Below, one piece after another: positions 30,198 through 40,973 of a stretch of DNA of 57,119 nucleotides; the first letter of the stretch is position 1, and each line of letters begins with the position of its first letter. The position numbers and the translations under genes were made by a program. The stretch lies in contig NZ_JXCF01000009.1 in NCBI RefSeq assembly GCF_000875895.1, forward strand, positions 1 to 57,119, read 5' to 3'. The notes under the pieces are model-generated. The model searched no databases and had not been told where the DNA came from. It worked only from the letters and a program-made list of their open reading frames with translations. The DNA comes from Staphylococcus gallinarum. Its GTDB lineage: Bacteria; Bacillota; Bacilli; Staphylococcales; Staphylococcaceae.

Positions 30198-30344
30198 ATA
30201 TTTTATCATTGCAATTGATTATGCAAGTTGTGCCATGAATATTTCTATATAGTGTATAATAATATTACTAACAATATGGATATTATTTATAATTGAAGCT
30301 AGTAATTTAAACGATATATTTTTACTTTGAAAGGAACTTGCACA

Positions 30345-30899
30345 ATGAAAGACGACGCATTTATTGCCTTGGACTTTGAAACTGCAAATGGTAAACGCAC
30401 AAGCATTTGTTCAGTTGGTATGGTTAAAGTAGTCAATCATCAAATCACTGAAACATTTTACACATTAGTAAATCCGAATGACTATTTTTCTCAACAAAAC
30501 ATAGCAGTACACGGTATTCAACCAGATGATGTTCAAAATGCACCTGACTTTGCATTTGTCTATCCACATATGTTAGATTTTATTGGTAATTTACCTGTTG
30601 TTGCGCATAATGCTGCGTTTGATATGAATGTATTGCATGAAAGTATAAAGGCAATAGGTCAACAAACACCTAGTATGAGATACTTTTGTTCATTGCAATT
30701 ATCCAGAAGAACAATCAATCACCATCGCTATGGACTAAATTATATGATGCAATATTACAATTTAGGTTTCCATGGTCATCATGATGCATTAAATGATGCG
30801 AAAGCATGCGCTATGATAACATTCAGATTATTACAACACTATGAAAATTTAGATAGCATGTTAAAGATTTATGGTAAAGATTTAACTGATAAAGATTAG
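30345..30899 (+). CDS. DnaQ-like 3'-5' exonuclease (DEDDh)
   Basis: A 184-aa stand-alone exonuclease domain related to the epsilon subunit of DNA polymerase III. The catalytic residues are in order: Asp and Glu in ALDFETA, Asp in HNAAFDMNVL, and His and Asp in HDALNDAKACA. It probably trims DNA or RNA 3' ends in repair. AAGGA lies about ten bases before the chosen ATG (MKDDAFIALD); a TTG six codons upstream overlaps the leader. It converges on dinB. Confidence 0.87.
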   Translation: MKDDAFIALDFETANGKRTSICSVGMVKVVNHQITETFYTLVNPNDYFSQQNIAVHGIQPDDVQNAPDFAFVYPHMLDFIGNLPVVAHNAAFDMNVLHESIKAIGQQTPSMRYFCSLQLSRRTINHHRYGLNYMMQYYNLGFHGHHDALNDAKACAMITFRLLQHYENLDSMLKIYGKDLTDKD

Positions 30900-30914
30900 T
30901 TTATTAATATGCAG

Positions 30915-30950
30915 AACAGGCACGAAGCAAAAATTTGTTTCGTGCCTGTT
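30915..30950. terminator. Hairpin between convergent exonuclease and dinB genes
   Basis: A perfect 12-bp stem (AACAGGCACGAA with TTCGTGCCTGTT). It lacks a clear T-run on either side, so termination may be only partial. Confidence 0.65.
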
Positions 30951-30970
30951 CATGTTTACATTAATGTAAT

Positions 30971-32041
30971 TTAAATATAGTCATAAATAGTCATATTTTC
31001 GTATGTTGAGCGTTCTAAATTACCTACAGTTACACCAACTAATCGAATTGGTACTTCAGGGTCCTTCAACTCAGCATACAGGCTATAAGCGATATTATAG
31101 ATATCTGTTTCATTTCTAACAGGTGACCTTAAACTTTTTTGCTTTGATAAGGCTTCAAATTTATATGTTTTTATTTTTACGGTTACTGTTTTACCTGACT
31201 TTTGAATTTTAGCTAATCTATCTGCAGTTTTATTACTTAGTTCCCATATTTTTTGTAATATCGCGTCATCGTCGTTCATATCAGTTGAAAAGGTTCTCTC
31301 AGTACCTACAGATTTACGAATTCTTGTTGGTTTTACAGGATTATGATCGACTCCACGCGCTTTATTATATAAACCATGACCTCGTTTACCAAATAACCTT
31401 ATCAGTTCATACTCACTTTGATTATATAAATCTTGTCCATTAAATATATGGTGTTCATGCATTTTTTCTTTTGATGCTTTACCTACCCCTGGAAAATCAC
31501 CAATATCTAAATTCATCAATATTTCATGAACATTATTATAATCAATTACTGTTAAACCATTGGGCTTATTCATACCACTGGCTAATTTAGCGAGAAATTT
31601 ATTGTATGATACGCCAGCTGAAGCTGTTAACTTTGTTTCCTCAAAAATATCTCTTCTTATATATTGAGCAATACTTGATGCTGGAAGATCAGGTCTCACC
31701 AAATGGGTTATATCTAAATACGCCTCATCTAAAGATAATGGTTCAACAATATCTGTATAACTTTTAAATATTTTCATAATTTTATCAGAAGCTGCTTTAT
31801 ATGCTTCAAATCTTGGAGAAACATAATAGCCATTCGGACATAGTTTATGCGCTTGAGCTGTAGGCATTGCAGAATGAACACCATATTGACGTGCTTCATA
31901 AGATGCTGTAGATACCACGCCCCGACTACTCGCTTTACCTCCTACAATAACTGGTTTCCCTTTTAACTTTGGATTATCACGCATTTCAACTTGCGCGAAG
32001 AAATAATCCATATCAACATGAATAATGCGTCTTTCTGCCAA
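30971..32041 (-). CDS. dinB: DNA polymerase IV (Y family)
   Basis: A translesion polymerase. It is 356 aa, with catalytic Asp10 in [14 protein letters not shown] and Asp105-Glu106 in [10 protein letters not shown]. The finger segment [14 protein letters not shown] and the little-finger domain (SVGTERTF) are intact. The best start is TTG, nine bases after AAGGAGG, which gives [10 protein letters not shown] and the known family length. Two ATG codons upstream are in frame, but one contains the binding site and the other is 3 bases from it. No LexA box was recognised upstream. Confidence 0.95.
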   Translation of the reverse strand: MAERRIIHVDMDYFFAQVEMRDNPKLKGKPVIVGGKASSRGVVSTASYEARQYGVHSAMPTAQAHKLCPNGYYVSPRFEAYKAASDKIMKIFKSYTDIVEPLSLDEAYLDITHLVRPDLPASSIAQYIRRDIFEETKLTASAGVSYNKFLAKLASGMNKPNGLTVIDYNNVHEILMNLDIGDFPGVGKASKEKMHEHHIFNGQDLYNQSEYELIRLFGKRGHGLYNKARGVDHNPVKPTRIRKSVGTERTFSTDMNDDDAILQKIWELSNKTADRLAKIQKSGKTVTVKIKTYKFEALSKQKSLRSPVRNETDIYNIAYSLYAELKDPEVPIRLVGVTVGNLERSTYENMTIYDYI

Positions 32042-32200
32042 TACCATACACCTCCTTTTCATTTATGTCATAAAATTTCATCATGGATATTACCTTCTAG
32101 TACATTTATTATACTAGCAATTTAGTTTCAGTTGTAGCCATTTGTCTATTCTATTGAGTTATTAGAAATTTAAAATATTTACAATTCATGACATAGTTAA

Positions 32201-32237
32201 AGCCAATGGTTTCAATAATAACTTGAAATCATTGGCT
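32201..32237 (-). terminator. Possible terminator of the DUF3267 gene
   Basis: AGCCAATGGTTTCAA pairs with TTGAAATCATTGGCT through one G-T pair, 47 bases past the stop codon. The T-run is weak. Confidence 0.5.
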
Positions 32238-32284
32238 CTATAATCGAACTAACATAATATACAATTGCAATTGCCTAATTTAGC

Positions 32285-32833
32285 TTATTCTAGCTCAGTG
32301 CGGTATGTAGTCTTATCTTCTGTATAAAACAATATACCCTCTTCAGTATCTTCAATAAGTTTGACTTTACTATTTAATGCCCCAGTCACAAAATAAATAT
32401 CAAGTACACAATATCCCACATGTATACTAGCAATAAACAATATTGATGAGTAAGCATAAAATGAAAATACAATAAATAATAATGCTGTGATAACGACTAA
32501 AGGTGCTAACATTATAATGATATATTGCCATCTTTTAAAATATACCTTTGGCATATGTGTCGACAACAAGCCCAGTTTAAATTTATATGTGGGCTTCTCA
32601 CCTTTAGAGAACAATTTAAAACATACGATATGAATCAGTTCATGTAAGAAATAAATCACCGTAAACCCTAGAATCCCAAATATCATGTTAAAGACGATGT
32701 TTTGCTCAATAATATGCGTTAATGAATATGCCAACTTATAGCAAAATAAAATTGAAATCATAACCACTGTGAGTTGGAACAATATAAACCTTTCCAATGC
32801 TTTTTTATTAGCAAGCAAATCAATTTTAAACAT
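32285..32833 (-). CDS. DUF3267 family membrane protein with a zinc-protease-like HExxH motif
   Basis: A 182-aa protein with four hydrophobic segments. The second is followed by FLHELIHIVCF, an HExxH motif within the membrane like that of site-2 protease or M50-like families. A second possible ligand is in the GYCVLDIYFVTG segment near the last helix. Protease activity has not been shown for the family. It stands alone between dinB and the rRNA methyltransferase gene. Confidence 0.75.
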   Translation of the reverse strand: MFKIDLLANKKALERFILFQLTVVMISILFCYKLAYSLTHIIEQNIVFNMIFGILGFTVIYFLHELIHIVCFKLFSKGEKPTYKFKLGLLSTHMPKVYFKRWQYIIIMLAPLVVITALLFIVFSFYAYSSILFIASIHVGYCVLDIYFVTGALNSKVKLIEDTEEGILFYTEDKTTYRTELE

Positions 32834-33022
32834 TAGCTAACCTCCCAATCGTTACCTATTACCTAGAGTATACAATGGTTATTCCCACGTTTAAAGTACA
32901 TTTCACGAAAGTTAGTTGCCTGTAATTGAATTTTAACAAACATCCGTTTCCTGCAATATTTCGAAATATTATAGTTCTATGTTAGTTGGTCTATTCCCTT
33001 TATTACCTTTTACTAACAAATA

Positions 33023-34384
33023 TTATATTCTATCAAATTGCGCCACTGTTTCCACATGTGTTGTATGTGGGAACATATCGACAGGTGTAATTTGTGTTAA
33101 CTCGTACTGAGTTGCTAAATGTTGTGCATCTCTTTGTTGCGTTGAAGGATTACAAGATATATAGACAATTCTTCTTGGATTTAATTCTAATAATGTATCT
33201 AAAAAACTTTCATCGCAACCTTTGCGTGGGGGATCAACCATAACTACATCAGGCTTGATTCCTTGTGCTTTCCATTTTAAAATAACTTCTTCTGCTTTAC
33301 CACAGACAAAAGTAGTATTTTCAAACTGGTTTATAGTCGCATTCTTTTTAGCATCCTCAATAGCTTCAGGTACAACTTCAACACCATATACATGCTTTGC
33401 TTTTGGTGCCATGTAAAGACCAATGGTACCTATACCACAATATGTGTCTAACACTGTTTCCTCGCCTTGTAAATCTGCATATTCAATCGCACGTTGATAT
33501 AATTTTTCAGTTTGAGTAGAGTTAATTTGGTAAAACGATTGATCGCTAATCTTAAAGGTAATATCTGATAAAGTATCTTCAATTTGATCTACACCATAAA
33601 GTGTATGTGAAACGTCACCCATGATGACATTAGAATGGGTATTGTTAATATTATGCTTTACACTTTTTATATTTGGAAATGTTTCAATTAATTTTTGAGT
33701 CATAATGTCACTTTGTTTGAATTTCTTACCATTTGTAACAAATATAACCATCAAATCTCCAGTATAATGACCTGTTCTGATAACAACATGACGCATAAGT
33801 CCAGCTTTTTTGCGTTCATCATAAATACTCACATTTAGTTCATTGCACCATTGCTTCACATGATTCATTACATCTTGATGTTTTGTATCTTGTATTAAAC
33901 ATTCATCCATATCTATGATTTGATGACTTCTTTGACGATAAAAACCCATGATTGCATCATTATTTTCATTTTTACCTACAGGAATTTGAGATTTGTTTCG
34001 ATAGCGCCATGGCGTCTCCATTCCTATTGTGTCATGGATAATAGTATTTTCGAAGTTGGCCTTACGGTGAAACAAATTAATTACTTGCTCTTTTTTCATT
34101 GCTAACTGTGCTTGATATGACAAGTGTTGCAACTGACAACCACCACACTTGTAATAATAAACACAGGGTGGTTCAACTCTTTGATTGCTTTGTACTTTAA
34201 TATCTAATAACTTACCAATTGCAAAGTTCTTTTTTACCTTAATCACTTTATATTCAATTGTTTCATCAATTAATGCATTCGGTATAAAAATAGGATAGCG
34301 ATCTAATTTAACAACACCATGCCCTTCATGTGTCAAATCAATCACTTTACCTTCTCGCACTTCATTTTTTTGTAATGTACTCAT
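33023..34384 (-). CDS. rlmCD: 23S rRNA (uracil-5-)-methyltransferase, RlmCD/RumA type
   Basis: A 453-aa class I SAM-dependent methyltransferase that makes 5-methyluridine in RNA. It has an N-terminal TRAM domain (VREGKVIDLTHEGHGVVK) and 4Fe-4S cysteines in CVYYYKCGGCQLQH plus the Cys in DECLIQD. The catalytic domain has DTYCGIGTIGLY, MVDPPRKGCD and the nucleophile Cys in ISCNPST. In Gram-positives one such enzyme methylates two 23S uridines; which RNA this one uses is inferred from the family. A hairpin lies in its leader. Confidence 0.88.
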   Translation of the reverse strand: MSTLQKNEVREGKVIDLTHEGHGVVKLDRYPIFIPNALIDETIEYKVIKVKKNFAIGKLLDIKVQSNQRVEPPCVYYYKCGGCQLQHLSYQAQLAMKKEQVINLFHRKANFENTIIHDTIGMETPWRYRNKSQIPVGKNENNDAIMGFYRQRSHQIIDMDECLIQDTKHQDVMNHVKQWCNELNVSIYDERKKAGLMRHVVIRTGHYTGDLMVIFVTNGKKFKQSDIMTQKLIETFPNIKSVKHNINNTHSNVIMGDVSHTLYGVDQIEDTLSDITFKISDQSFYQINSTQTEKLYQRAIEYADLQGEETVLDTYCGIGTIGLYMAPKAKHVYGVEVVPEAIEDAKKNATINQFENTTFVCGKAEEVILKWKAQGIKPDVVMVDPPRKGCDESFLDTLLELNPRRIVYISCNPSTQQRDAQHLATQYELTQITPVDMFPHTTHVETVAQFDRI

Positions 34385-34400
34385 TATTTCACCCCACATG

Positions 34401-34436
34401 AAAAGAGGTTAGGATACTTGATGTTTACCTAACCTC
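34401..34436 (-). terminator. Hairpin between dagK and rlmCD: terminator or attenuator
   Basis: GAGGTTAGG (34405-34413) pairs perfectly with CCTAACCTC (34428-34436). On the minus strand TTTT follows, then the ribosome binding site GGGGTGA of the methyltransferase. It would terminate dagK, but also lies inside the likely rlmCD leader. Confidence 0.7.
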
Positions 34437-34472
34437 GTCGCTTAACTCTCTTTTAAATTTTTTCGACTATTT

Positions 34473-34502
34473 ATTTTAACTTAAAGTGAATACACACTTC
34501 AA
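34473..34502 (-). promoter_or_regulatory. Candidate rlmCD promoter
   Basis: The minus strand shows TTGAAG (34497-34502), 18 bases and TAAAAT (34473-34478). Transcripts would begin near 34466 and carry the hairpin at 34405-34436 in an 80-base leader. Confidence 0.5.
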
Positions 34503-34517
34503 GCTTAATTTACGTTA

Positions 34518-35435
34518 TTATTGTTCTACTAATTCTTGATTGTGAACATCACTCGGTGTATAAACTTCAATGTGTTGCTTTAAATTCAAGAAATTACCTG
34601 GTAATTTACCGCCATATTCGCCATCGACATTTAACTGCATATCAACGAATGATGACACACTGACTGATTTTGCTTTCTTATAATGCACCTTTGGATGTTT
34701 GGTGTGCTCGCCTCTTGAAGCTAACGTCATAATATGCCCTAATTCTGCTAAATTAGCCTTCTCAACGATAATCAATGTAAAATGTCCGTCATCTAGCTTG
34801 GCATCTGGTACTAACTTTTCAAATCCTGCCATCGAATTTGTTAAACCTAATAAGAATAACAAGGCTTCACCTTGGAACACTTCATCATCATATTCTATAC
34901 GTAAATCGACAGCCTTCATTTGTGGTAACATTTCGAAACCTTTGATATAGTATGCAAAAGGTCCTACAATCGACTTCAATTTACTTGGTGTCTCATATGA
35001 AACTTGTGTGAGTTGACCGCCAGCCGCCAAGTTTATAAAGTATCTACTATTCATCTTACCAATATCAACTTTGGTACTGTGACCTTCTATAATAACATCG
35101 ATTGCACTCATGATGTCATTAGGCAGATGTAAAGCACGTCCAAAATCATTCACAGTCCCCATTGGAATAATACCTAATTGGGGTCTGTTAGGCTGTTCAG
35201 CGATACCATTGATTACTTCATTAAGGGTACCATCACCACCAGCTGCAATCAGTACATCGTAGTTATGTTCTAAACATCTTGCTGCTTCTGCAGTCGCATC
35301 GCCAACCTTTTCAGTCGCATATGCACTCGTCTCAAATCCAGCTTTTTCTAATTTTATTAACACATCTGGTAACGTACGTTTAAATAATTCCTTACCTGAC
35401 GTTGGATTATAAATGATTCTAGCTCGTTTTCTCAT
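34518..35435 (-). CDS. dagK: Diacylglycerol kinase DagK/DgkB
   Basis: A 305-aa soluble lipid kinase that phosphorylates diacylglycerol, recycling the lipid released by lipoteichoic acid synthesis. The nucleotide loop is AAGGDGTLNEVINGI (about residues 64-78), followed by the PMGTVNDFGRAL motif. The C-terminal beta domain has LVPDAKLDDGHFTL. Upstream gene is gatB with 287 bases between, so it has its own promoter. Confidence 0.94.
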   Translation of the reverse strand: MRKRARIIYNPTSGKELFKRTLPDVLIKLEKAGFETSAYATEKVGDATAEAARCLEHNYDVLIAAGGDGTLNEVINGIAEQPNRPQLGIIPMGTVNDFGRALHLPNDIMSAIDVIIEGHSTKVDIGKMNSRYFINLAAGGQLTQVSYETPSKLKSIVGPFAYYIKGFEMLPQMKAVDLRIEYDDEVFQGEALLFLLGLTNSMAGFEKLVPDAKLDDGHFTLIIVEKANLAELGHIMTLASRGEHTKHPKVHYKKAKSVSVSSFVDMQLNVDGEYGGKLPGNFLNLKQHIEVYTPSDVHNQELVEQ

Positions 35436-35631
35436 ATTTTATCCCTCAACTTCATTTACTCATACTCTATATTAAATGATTTATGAAATGGATAAAAGCA
35501 TTTAGACCAAATTAACTGAATATATTATGCAAATAGACAAAATTGACTTCCACATAAACTGTATCATTGACTGAAAATCAATAGATAGTCATTATGTTTA
35601 AAAATATAAGATAACCTTTTTCTATAAAATA

Positions 35632-35674
35632 ACAAGTAGGGCTAATCCAAAAAAATTGGATTAGCCCTACTTGT
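35632..35674 (-). terminator. gatCAB operon terminator
   Basis: A perfect 19-bp stem (35632-35650 with 35656-35674) around AAAAA, 49 bases past the gatB stop, with T-rich sequence following on the minus strand. I see nothing else of note in the 35436-35722 gap. Confidence 0.85.
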
Positions 35675-35722
35675 ATAAGCTATGTGCAATGATGACCCCA
35701 AGCTATTATATTAATTACTCAA

Positions 35723-37150
35723 TTATCTCTTTTCTAATTCTTGCTTTAATAATTGGTTAACTAATTGTGGGTTTGCTTGACCTTTAGAGGCTTTCATAAT
35801 TTGACCGACTAAGAAGCCCATCGCCTTACCTTTACCATTTTTAAAGTCTTCAACAGATTGTGGATTATTATCTAAAGCTTCGTTAACAAATTTCAATAAT
35901 GTAGCCTCATCAGAAATTTGAACTAGTCCTTTATCTTCCATAATTTGTTTAGCATCTCCACCATTTTCAGCTAATTCTGGGAATACTTTTTTAGCAATTT
36001 TACTACTCATTGTGCCATCTTCAATTAACTTAATCATACCAGCTAAATTTTCTGGTGTTAATTTTGTATCTAACAGCTCAACTTGGTTTTTATTTAGATA
36101 TTCATTTACGCCACCCATTAACCAGTTTGATGTTAATTTCACATCGGCACCTGCTTCTACTGCACCTTCAAAGAAATCTGACATTTCTTTAGTTAATGTT
36201 AAGACATGTGCATCGTAAGCTGGCAGACCAAATTGATTAACATATTTTTCTTTTCTTTCATCTGGCAATTCAGGAATAGTTTGACGTACGCGCTCTTTCC
36301 ATTCTTCATCTACATAAAGTGGAACAATATCAGGTTCTGGGAAGTAACGATAATCATCAGAACCTTCTTTCACACGCATTAGAATTGTTTTACCAGTTGA
36401 TTCATCAAATCTACGTGTTTCTTGAAGAATTTCTCCGCCATTTAATAATTCTTCTTCTTGACGTTTTTCTTCATATTCAAGACCTTTACGTACGTAAGTA
36501 AATGAGTTAAGGTTTTTCAACTCTGCTTTAGTACCAAATTCCTCTTGACCATATGGTCGTAAAGAAATGTTAGCATCACAACGTAATGATCCCTCTTCCA
36601 TTTTACAATCAGATACGCCAGTGTATTGAATAATTGAGCGTAATTTTTCTAAATAAGCATATGCTTCTTGTGGAGAACGGATGTCAGGCTCAGACACAAT
36701 CTCGATTAATGGTGTACCTTGACGGTTTAAGTCAACTAATGAATAACCATCTTTGTGCGTTGATTTACCAGCATCTTCTTCCATATGAAGACGTGTAATA
36801 CCGATTCGTTTTGTTTTTCCGCCTACTTCAATATCAATATAACCATTTTCACCAATTGGTTGGTCAAATTGAGAAATTTGATATGCTTTCGGATTATCTG
36901 GGTAGAAATAGTTTTTACGATCGAATTTAGATTCTGTAGCAATATCCATATTTAATGCCATTGAAGCTCTCATCGCCCAGTCTACTGCACGTCTATTTAC
37001 TACTGGTAAGACACCTGGGTAAGCAAGATCAATTACGTTCGTATTAGAGTTTGGATTTGCACCAAAATGCGCTGGTGATGGAGAGAACATCTTAGATTCT
37101 GTTTTAAGTTCAACATGGACCTCTAGTCCAATAACTGTTTCAAAATGCAT
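35723..37150 (-). CDS. gatB: Asp-tRNA(Asn)/Glu-tRNA(Gln) amidotransferase subunit B
   Basis: GatB binds misacylated Glu-tRNA(Gln) and activates the glutamate, and its YqeY-like tail contacts tRNA. It is 475 aa with the family blocks [46 protein letters not shown] and [18 protein letters not shown]. The start is eight bases after AAGGAG, and an in-frame GTG three codons upstream overlaps that site. It follows gatA by 12 bases in the operon gatC-gatA-gatB. Confidence 0.97.
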   Translation of the reverse strand: MHFETVIGLEVHVELKTESKMFSPSPAHFGANPNSNTNVIDLAYPGVLPVVNRRAVDWAMRASMALNMDIATESKFDRKNYFYPDNPKAYQISQFDQPIGENGYIDIEVGGKTKRIGITRLHMEEDAGKSTHKDGYSLVDLNRQGTPLIEIVSEPDIRSPQEAYAYLEKLRSIIQYTGVSDCKMEEGSLRCDANISLRPYGQEEFGTKAELKNLNSFTYVRKGLEYEEKRQEEELLNGGEILQETRRFDESTGKTILMRVKEGSDDYRYFPEPDIVPLYVDEEWKERVRQTIPELPDERKEKYVNQFGLPAYDAHVLTLTKEMSDFFEGAVEAGADVKLTSNWLMGGVNEYLNKNQVELLDTKLTPENLAGMIKLIEDGTMSSKIAKKVFPELAENGGDAKQIMEDKGLVQISDEATLLKFVNEALDNNPQSVEDFKNGKGKAMGFLVGQIMKASKGQANPQLVNQLLKQELEKR

Positions 37151-37162
37151 GGTTTCCACTCC

Positions 37163-38620
37163 TTATAAATTTTCGTATTCATTATGAAGATTGAATTTTG
37201 TTTCATATTGGTAAGCAACACGATATAACGTCTTCTCATCGAACGGTTTACCGATAAATTGTAAGCCAATTGGACGACCGTTAGATTTACCACAAGGAAC
37301 AGAAATACCTGGTAAACCAGCCAAGTTAACTGGTGTCGTTAATAGATCATTTGCATACATTGTTAATGGATCATCAATTTCCTCACCTAGATTAAAGGCT
37401 GGAGTTGGTGTAGTTGGACCAACAACAACGTCATATTCTTTGAATACACGATCAAAATCATTTTTGATAAGTGTTCTTACTTTTTGTGATTTTTTATAAA
37501 ATGCGTCATAGTATCCTGAACTTAAAGCAAATGTTCCTAAGTAAATACGACGCTTAACTTCAGCACCAAAGCCTTCGCTTCGAGACATTTTGTATAATTC
37601 TTCTAATGAGTTTGCTTCAGGTGAGTGATAACCATATCTAATACCATCAAAACGTGATAAGTTTGATGATGCTTCAGAAGATGCAATAACATAATATGAT
37701 GGAATACCATATTTAGTATTAGGTAGTGATACTTCTTCTACGGTAGCTCCTAATTCAGTTAAAGTTTCAACTGCTTGTTGTACAGATGCTTTAACTTCTT
37801 CAGAAACACCTTCTCCTAAATATTCTTTAGGTAATGCAATTTTTAATCCTTTAATGTCTTTACCGATATCTGAAGTAAAATCAGCATCTTCAACTGGTGC
37901 ACTTGTTGAATCATGTTCGTCTAATCCAGTAATTGCTTCAAGTACTAATGCGTTATCTTTAACAGTACGAGTCAATGGTCCAATTTGGTCTAAAGATGAA
38001 GCGAATGCAACTAATCCAAAGCGAGACACACGACCGTATGTTGGTTTCAATCCTACAATTCCGCAATATGCTGCTGGTTGACGAATAGAACCACCTGTAT
38101 CAGATCCTAAAGTAAATGGTACTAAACCGGCTGCAACCGCTGCAGCAGAACCACCTGATGATCCACCAGGAACAGCAGTATGGTCAAATGGATTCACTGT
38201 CTTCTTATAATATGAAGTCTCTGTTGAACCACCCATTGCGAACTCATCCATATTGACTTTACCGATTAGTATCGCTTGCTCATTATGTAGTTTATTCATT
38301 ACAGTTGATTCATAAATCGGTACGAATCCTTCTAACATTTTACTTGCACACGTTGTTTCCACGCCTTCTGTAATAATGTTATCTTTAATTCCCATTGGGA
38401 TACCAAATAGTTTCCCTTCCATTTGATCTTTCGCTTGTAATTCATCTAATTCTTGTGCTTTTTTAATAGCATTTTCTTTATCTAAAGCAAGAAACGATTT
38501 AATTGTTGGATCTGTTTCTTCTATTGCATCGTATATATCACTAACGATTTGTGACGGTTTAACTTCTTTATTTTTAATTAATTTAATTAAATTTTCTACA
38601 GACTCATAACGAATGGTCAT
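37163..38620 (-). CDS. gatA: Asp-tRNA(Asn)/Glu-tRNA(Gln) amidotransferase subunit A
   Basis: The glutaminase subunit that supplies ammonia to GatB. It is 485 aa with the amidase-signature triad Lys79 (GIKDN), cis-Ser154 ([10 protein letters not shown]) and nucleophile Ser178 ([11 protein letters not shown]). The ATG follows GAGGAGG, which lies in the last codons of gatC. An ATG upstream in frame is inside gatC and lacks a site. Essential in bacteria without glutaminyl-tRNA synthetase. Confidence 0.97.
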   Translation of the reverse strand: MTIRYESVENLIKLIKNKEVKPSQIVSDIYDAIEETDPTIKSFLALDKENAIKKAQELDELQAKDQMEGKLFGIPMGIKDNIITEGVETTCASKMLEGFVPIYESTVMNKLHNEQAILIGKVNMDEFAMGGSTETSYYKKTVNPFDHTAVPGGSSGGSAAAVAAGLVPFTLGSDTGGSIRQPAAYCGIVGLKPTYGRVSRFGLVAFASSLDQIGPLTRTVKDNALVLEAITGLDEHDSTSAPVEDADFTSDIGKDIKGLKIALPKEYLGEGVSEEVKASVQQAVETLTELGATVEEVSLPNTKYGIPSYYVIASSEASSNLSRFDGIRYGYHSPEANSLEELYKMSRSEGFGAEVKRRIYLGTFALSSGYYDAFYKKSQKVRTLIKNDFDRVFKEYDVVVGPTTPTPAFNLGEEIDDPLTMYANDLLTTPVNLAGLPGISVPCGKSNGRPIGLQFIGKPFDEKTLYRVAYQYETKFNLHNEYENL

Positions 38621-38621
38621 C

Positions 38622-38924
38622 TTACGCGTCCTCCTCATTCATGATAGATGGTACTTTAAATTGACCATCTTCAGTGTCTTTTGCATTTTTCAATGCAAGC
38701 TCTTGAGGAATACCCTCGATTGCTTTATCTTCACGTAATACATTTTGTAAATCTAAAACGTGATATGTTGGTTCGATATCACTTGTATCTGCAGTATCAA
38801 TTTGGTTGGCAAAATTTAAGATACTTTCTAATGTATCTTGCATTTCAGTTGTTTCTTCTTCAGTAATTTGAAGTCTAGCTAAGTTTGCAATATGCTCAAC
38901 TTCTTCACGTGTAACTTTAGCCAT
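38622..38924 (-). CDS. gatC: Asp-tRNA(Asn)/Glu-tRNA(Gln) amidotransferase subunit C
   Basis: A 100-aa scaffold protein wrapping around GatA and GatB. Family blocks are [17 protein letters not shown] at the N-terminus and [15 protein letters not shown] at the end. The start is the ATG about 11 bases after AAGGAGG; an ATG nine codons upstream would include the binding site itself. First gene of the operon. Confidence 0.95.
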   Translation of the reverse strand: MAKVTREEVEHIANLARLQITEEETTEMQDTLESILNFANQIDTADTSDIEPTYHVLDLQNVLREDKAIEGIPQELALKNAKDTEDGQFKVPSIMNEEDA

Positions 38925-39166
38925 TAAATTAAAAGCCTCCTTTTTACTCATTCATTACAAAATTGTACCAAAATTTCGCTTAAAAATCTAAGTTTTTCAC
39001 TATTATCAGTAAATTAGTCTATAAAGCTTTATCTTTCCTTGTGATTTTAATCAACAATATAATTTTAAGCAACTTGACTCTTTTATAATTTTATTAAAGT
39101 TGCGATGTACATTTTGCATATTAAACCACCCTTTTTTATACACGGGATATAATTGCACTATTATAT

Positions 39167-39180
39167 TGTAAGCGCTTAAT
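39167..39180 (+). promoter_or_regulatory. Catabolite-responsive element (cre) upstream of putP
   Basis: TGTAAGCGCTTAAT fits the CcpA consensus TGWAARCGYTWWCW at 13 of 14 positions. Proline transport is known to be under carbon catabolite control in staphylococci. Confidence 0.7.
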
Positions 39181-39213
39181 TTACTGTGATAAAAAGATTT
39201 TTATAAAATTTAT

Positions 39214-39242
39214 TTGAATTCCCACTATTCTAACAATTAAAT
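39214..39242 (+). promoter_or_regulatory. Candidate putP promoter
   Basis: TTGAAT, a 17-base spacer and TTAAAT. A separate TATAAT at 39249-39254 has no good -35. The cre site lies 33 bases upstream of the -35 listed here. Confidence 0.4.
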
Positions 39243-39303
39243 TCAATGTATAATAATTCATGTAACACAATTATATACTTATAGACAAAGGGGGATGTTC
39301 ATC

Positions 39304-40839
39304 ATGATGATTTTAGGTTCTTCATTAGCCAGTCAAGTACATGCAACTTGGCAAACATATATCATGATCGTAGTTTATTTCCTCATTTTACTTGTGATTG
39401 GTTATTATGGTTATAAACAGTCAACTGGTAACTTGAGTGAATTTATGCTCGGAGGTAGAAGCATAGGGCCCTATGTAACAGCTTTATCTGCTGGTGCCTC
39501 TGATATGAGTGGTTGGATGATAATGGGATTACCTGGTTCGGTATACAGTACCGGTCTATCAGCAATGTGGATCACTATTGGTCTTTCACTAGGTGCATAC
39601 ATAAATTACTTTGTAGTAGCACCAAGACTACGTGTTTATACAGAAATAGCTGGGGATGCTATCACATTACCTGATTTCTTCAAGAATAGATTAGACGATC
39701 GTAAAAATTATATTAAAATTATTTCTGGCTTAATTATCGTCGTCTTCTTTACTTTATATACTCATTCAGGTTTTGTTTCTGGTGGTAAATTATTCGAGAG
39801 CGCATTTGGCTTAAATTATCACTTTGGTTTAATTTTAGTCGCTGCAATCGTTATTTTTTATACATTCTTTGGAGGTTATATGGCAGTATCCATCACTGAC
39901 TTCTTCCAAGGTGTAATCATGTTAATTGCTATGGTTATGGTACCTATCGTTGCTTTGATTGAATTAAGTGGCTTAGATACATTTAGACAAGTTGCCGAAA
40001 TGAAACCAACGAATTTAAATTTATTTAAAGGGACAACAGTGTTAGGAATTATTTCACTATTAGCATGGGGATTAGGTTACTTTGGACAACCACATATCAT
40101 TGTGCGTTTTATGTCTATTAAAACACATAAAATGTTACCAAAAGCGCGTCGCCTTGGTATTAGCTGGATGGTGGTTGGTTTACTTGGTGCCGTAGCAGTT
40201 GGACTTACAGGTATTGCTTTCATTTCTGAACGCAACATTAAAATGGAAGACCCTGAAACTCTATTTATTATTATGAGTCAAATCTTATTCCATCCATTAG
40301 TTGGTGGTTTCTTGCTTGCAGCAATTTTAGCAGCAATTATGAGCACCATTTCTTCACAATTGCTCGTTACCTCTAGTTCTTTAACTGAGGACTTTTACAA
40401 ATTAATTCGTGGAGAAGAAAAAGCAAAGACACATGAAAAAGAATTTGTAATGGTCGGTCGTTTATCTGTATTACTTGTGGCGATAGTAGCAATTTGGATT
40501 GCTTGGTCACCAAACGATACGATCTTAAACTTAGTTGGTAATGCTTGGGCAGGTTTCGGTGCAGCATTTAGTCCACTTGTCATCTTCTCACTTTATTGGA
40601 AAGGTTTATCAAGAGCTGGTGCTTTAAGTGGTATGATTGTTGGTGCAATCGTTGTTATCATTTGGATTGCGTGGATTAAACCACTCGCTGAAATTAATGA
40701 AATTTTTGGTATGTATGAAATTATCCCAGGATTCTTAGCTAGTGTCATCGTAACTTATGTCGTTAGTAAAATGACTAAGAAGCCAGGAGACTTTGTAGAT
40801 CATGATATCGCAGAAGTGAAACGTATATTGAAAGATTAA
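39304..40839 (+). CDS. putP: Sodium/proline symporter PutP
   Basis: A sodium:solute symporter (SSF family) with about 13 membrane helices that imports proline for osmoprotection and nutrition. It is 511 aa. Typical blocks are [49 protein letters not shown] and [22 protein letters not shown]. The start ATG at 39304 lies nine bases after AAAGGGGG, and an ATG at 39295 directly abuts that site. The chosen N-terminus aligns with the S. aureus protein. Confidence 0.95.
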   Translation: MMILGSSLASQVHATWQTYIMIVVYFLILLVIGYYGYKQSTGNLSEFMLGGRSIGPYVTALSAGASDMSGWMIMGLPGSVYSTGLSAMWITIGLSLGAYINYFVVAPRLRVYTEIAGDAITLPDFFKNRLDDRKNYIKIISGLIIVVFFTLYTHSGFVSGGKLFESAFGLNYHFGLILVAAIVIFYTFFGGYMAVSITDFFQGVIMLIAMVMVPIVALIELSGLDTFRQVAEMKPTNLNLFKGTTVLGIISLLAWGLGYFGQPHIIVRFMSIKTHKMLPKARRLGISWMVVGLLGAVAVGLTGIAFISERNIKMEDPETLFIIMSQILFHPLVGGFLLAAILAAIMSTISSQLLVTSSSLTEDFYKLIRGEEKAKTHEKEFVMVGRLSVLLVAIVAIWIAWSPNDTILNLVGNAWAGFGAAFSPLVIFSLYWKGLSRAGALSGMIVGAIVVIIWIAWIKPLAEINEIFGMYEIIPGFLASVIVTYVVSKMTKKPGDFVDHDIAEVKRILKD

Positions 40840-40895
40840 TAAAAAGTTTTTAACAAATCACATAACGTCTGAGATATTAAAATATTAGATACATG

Positions 40896-40939
40896 AAAAG
40901 GCAATTTCTATTGAAATAATATAGGAATTGCCTTTTTTT
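40896..40939 (+). terminator. putP terminator
   Basis: AAAAGGCAATTTCTAT pairs with ATAGGAATTGCCTTTT (one G-T pair), then a T-run. Confidence 0.88.
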
Positions 40940-40973
40940 AAAGTATTTTAATCTACCCTCAGATCTGGCAATG

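Larger units (their letters stand above)
38925..39303. other. Divergent promoter region between gatC and putP
   Basis: No gene is present. It must hold the gatCAB promoter on the minus strand, which I could not assign with confidence. It also holds a cre site and a putP promoter, annotated separately. Confidence 0.6.
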
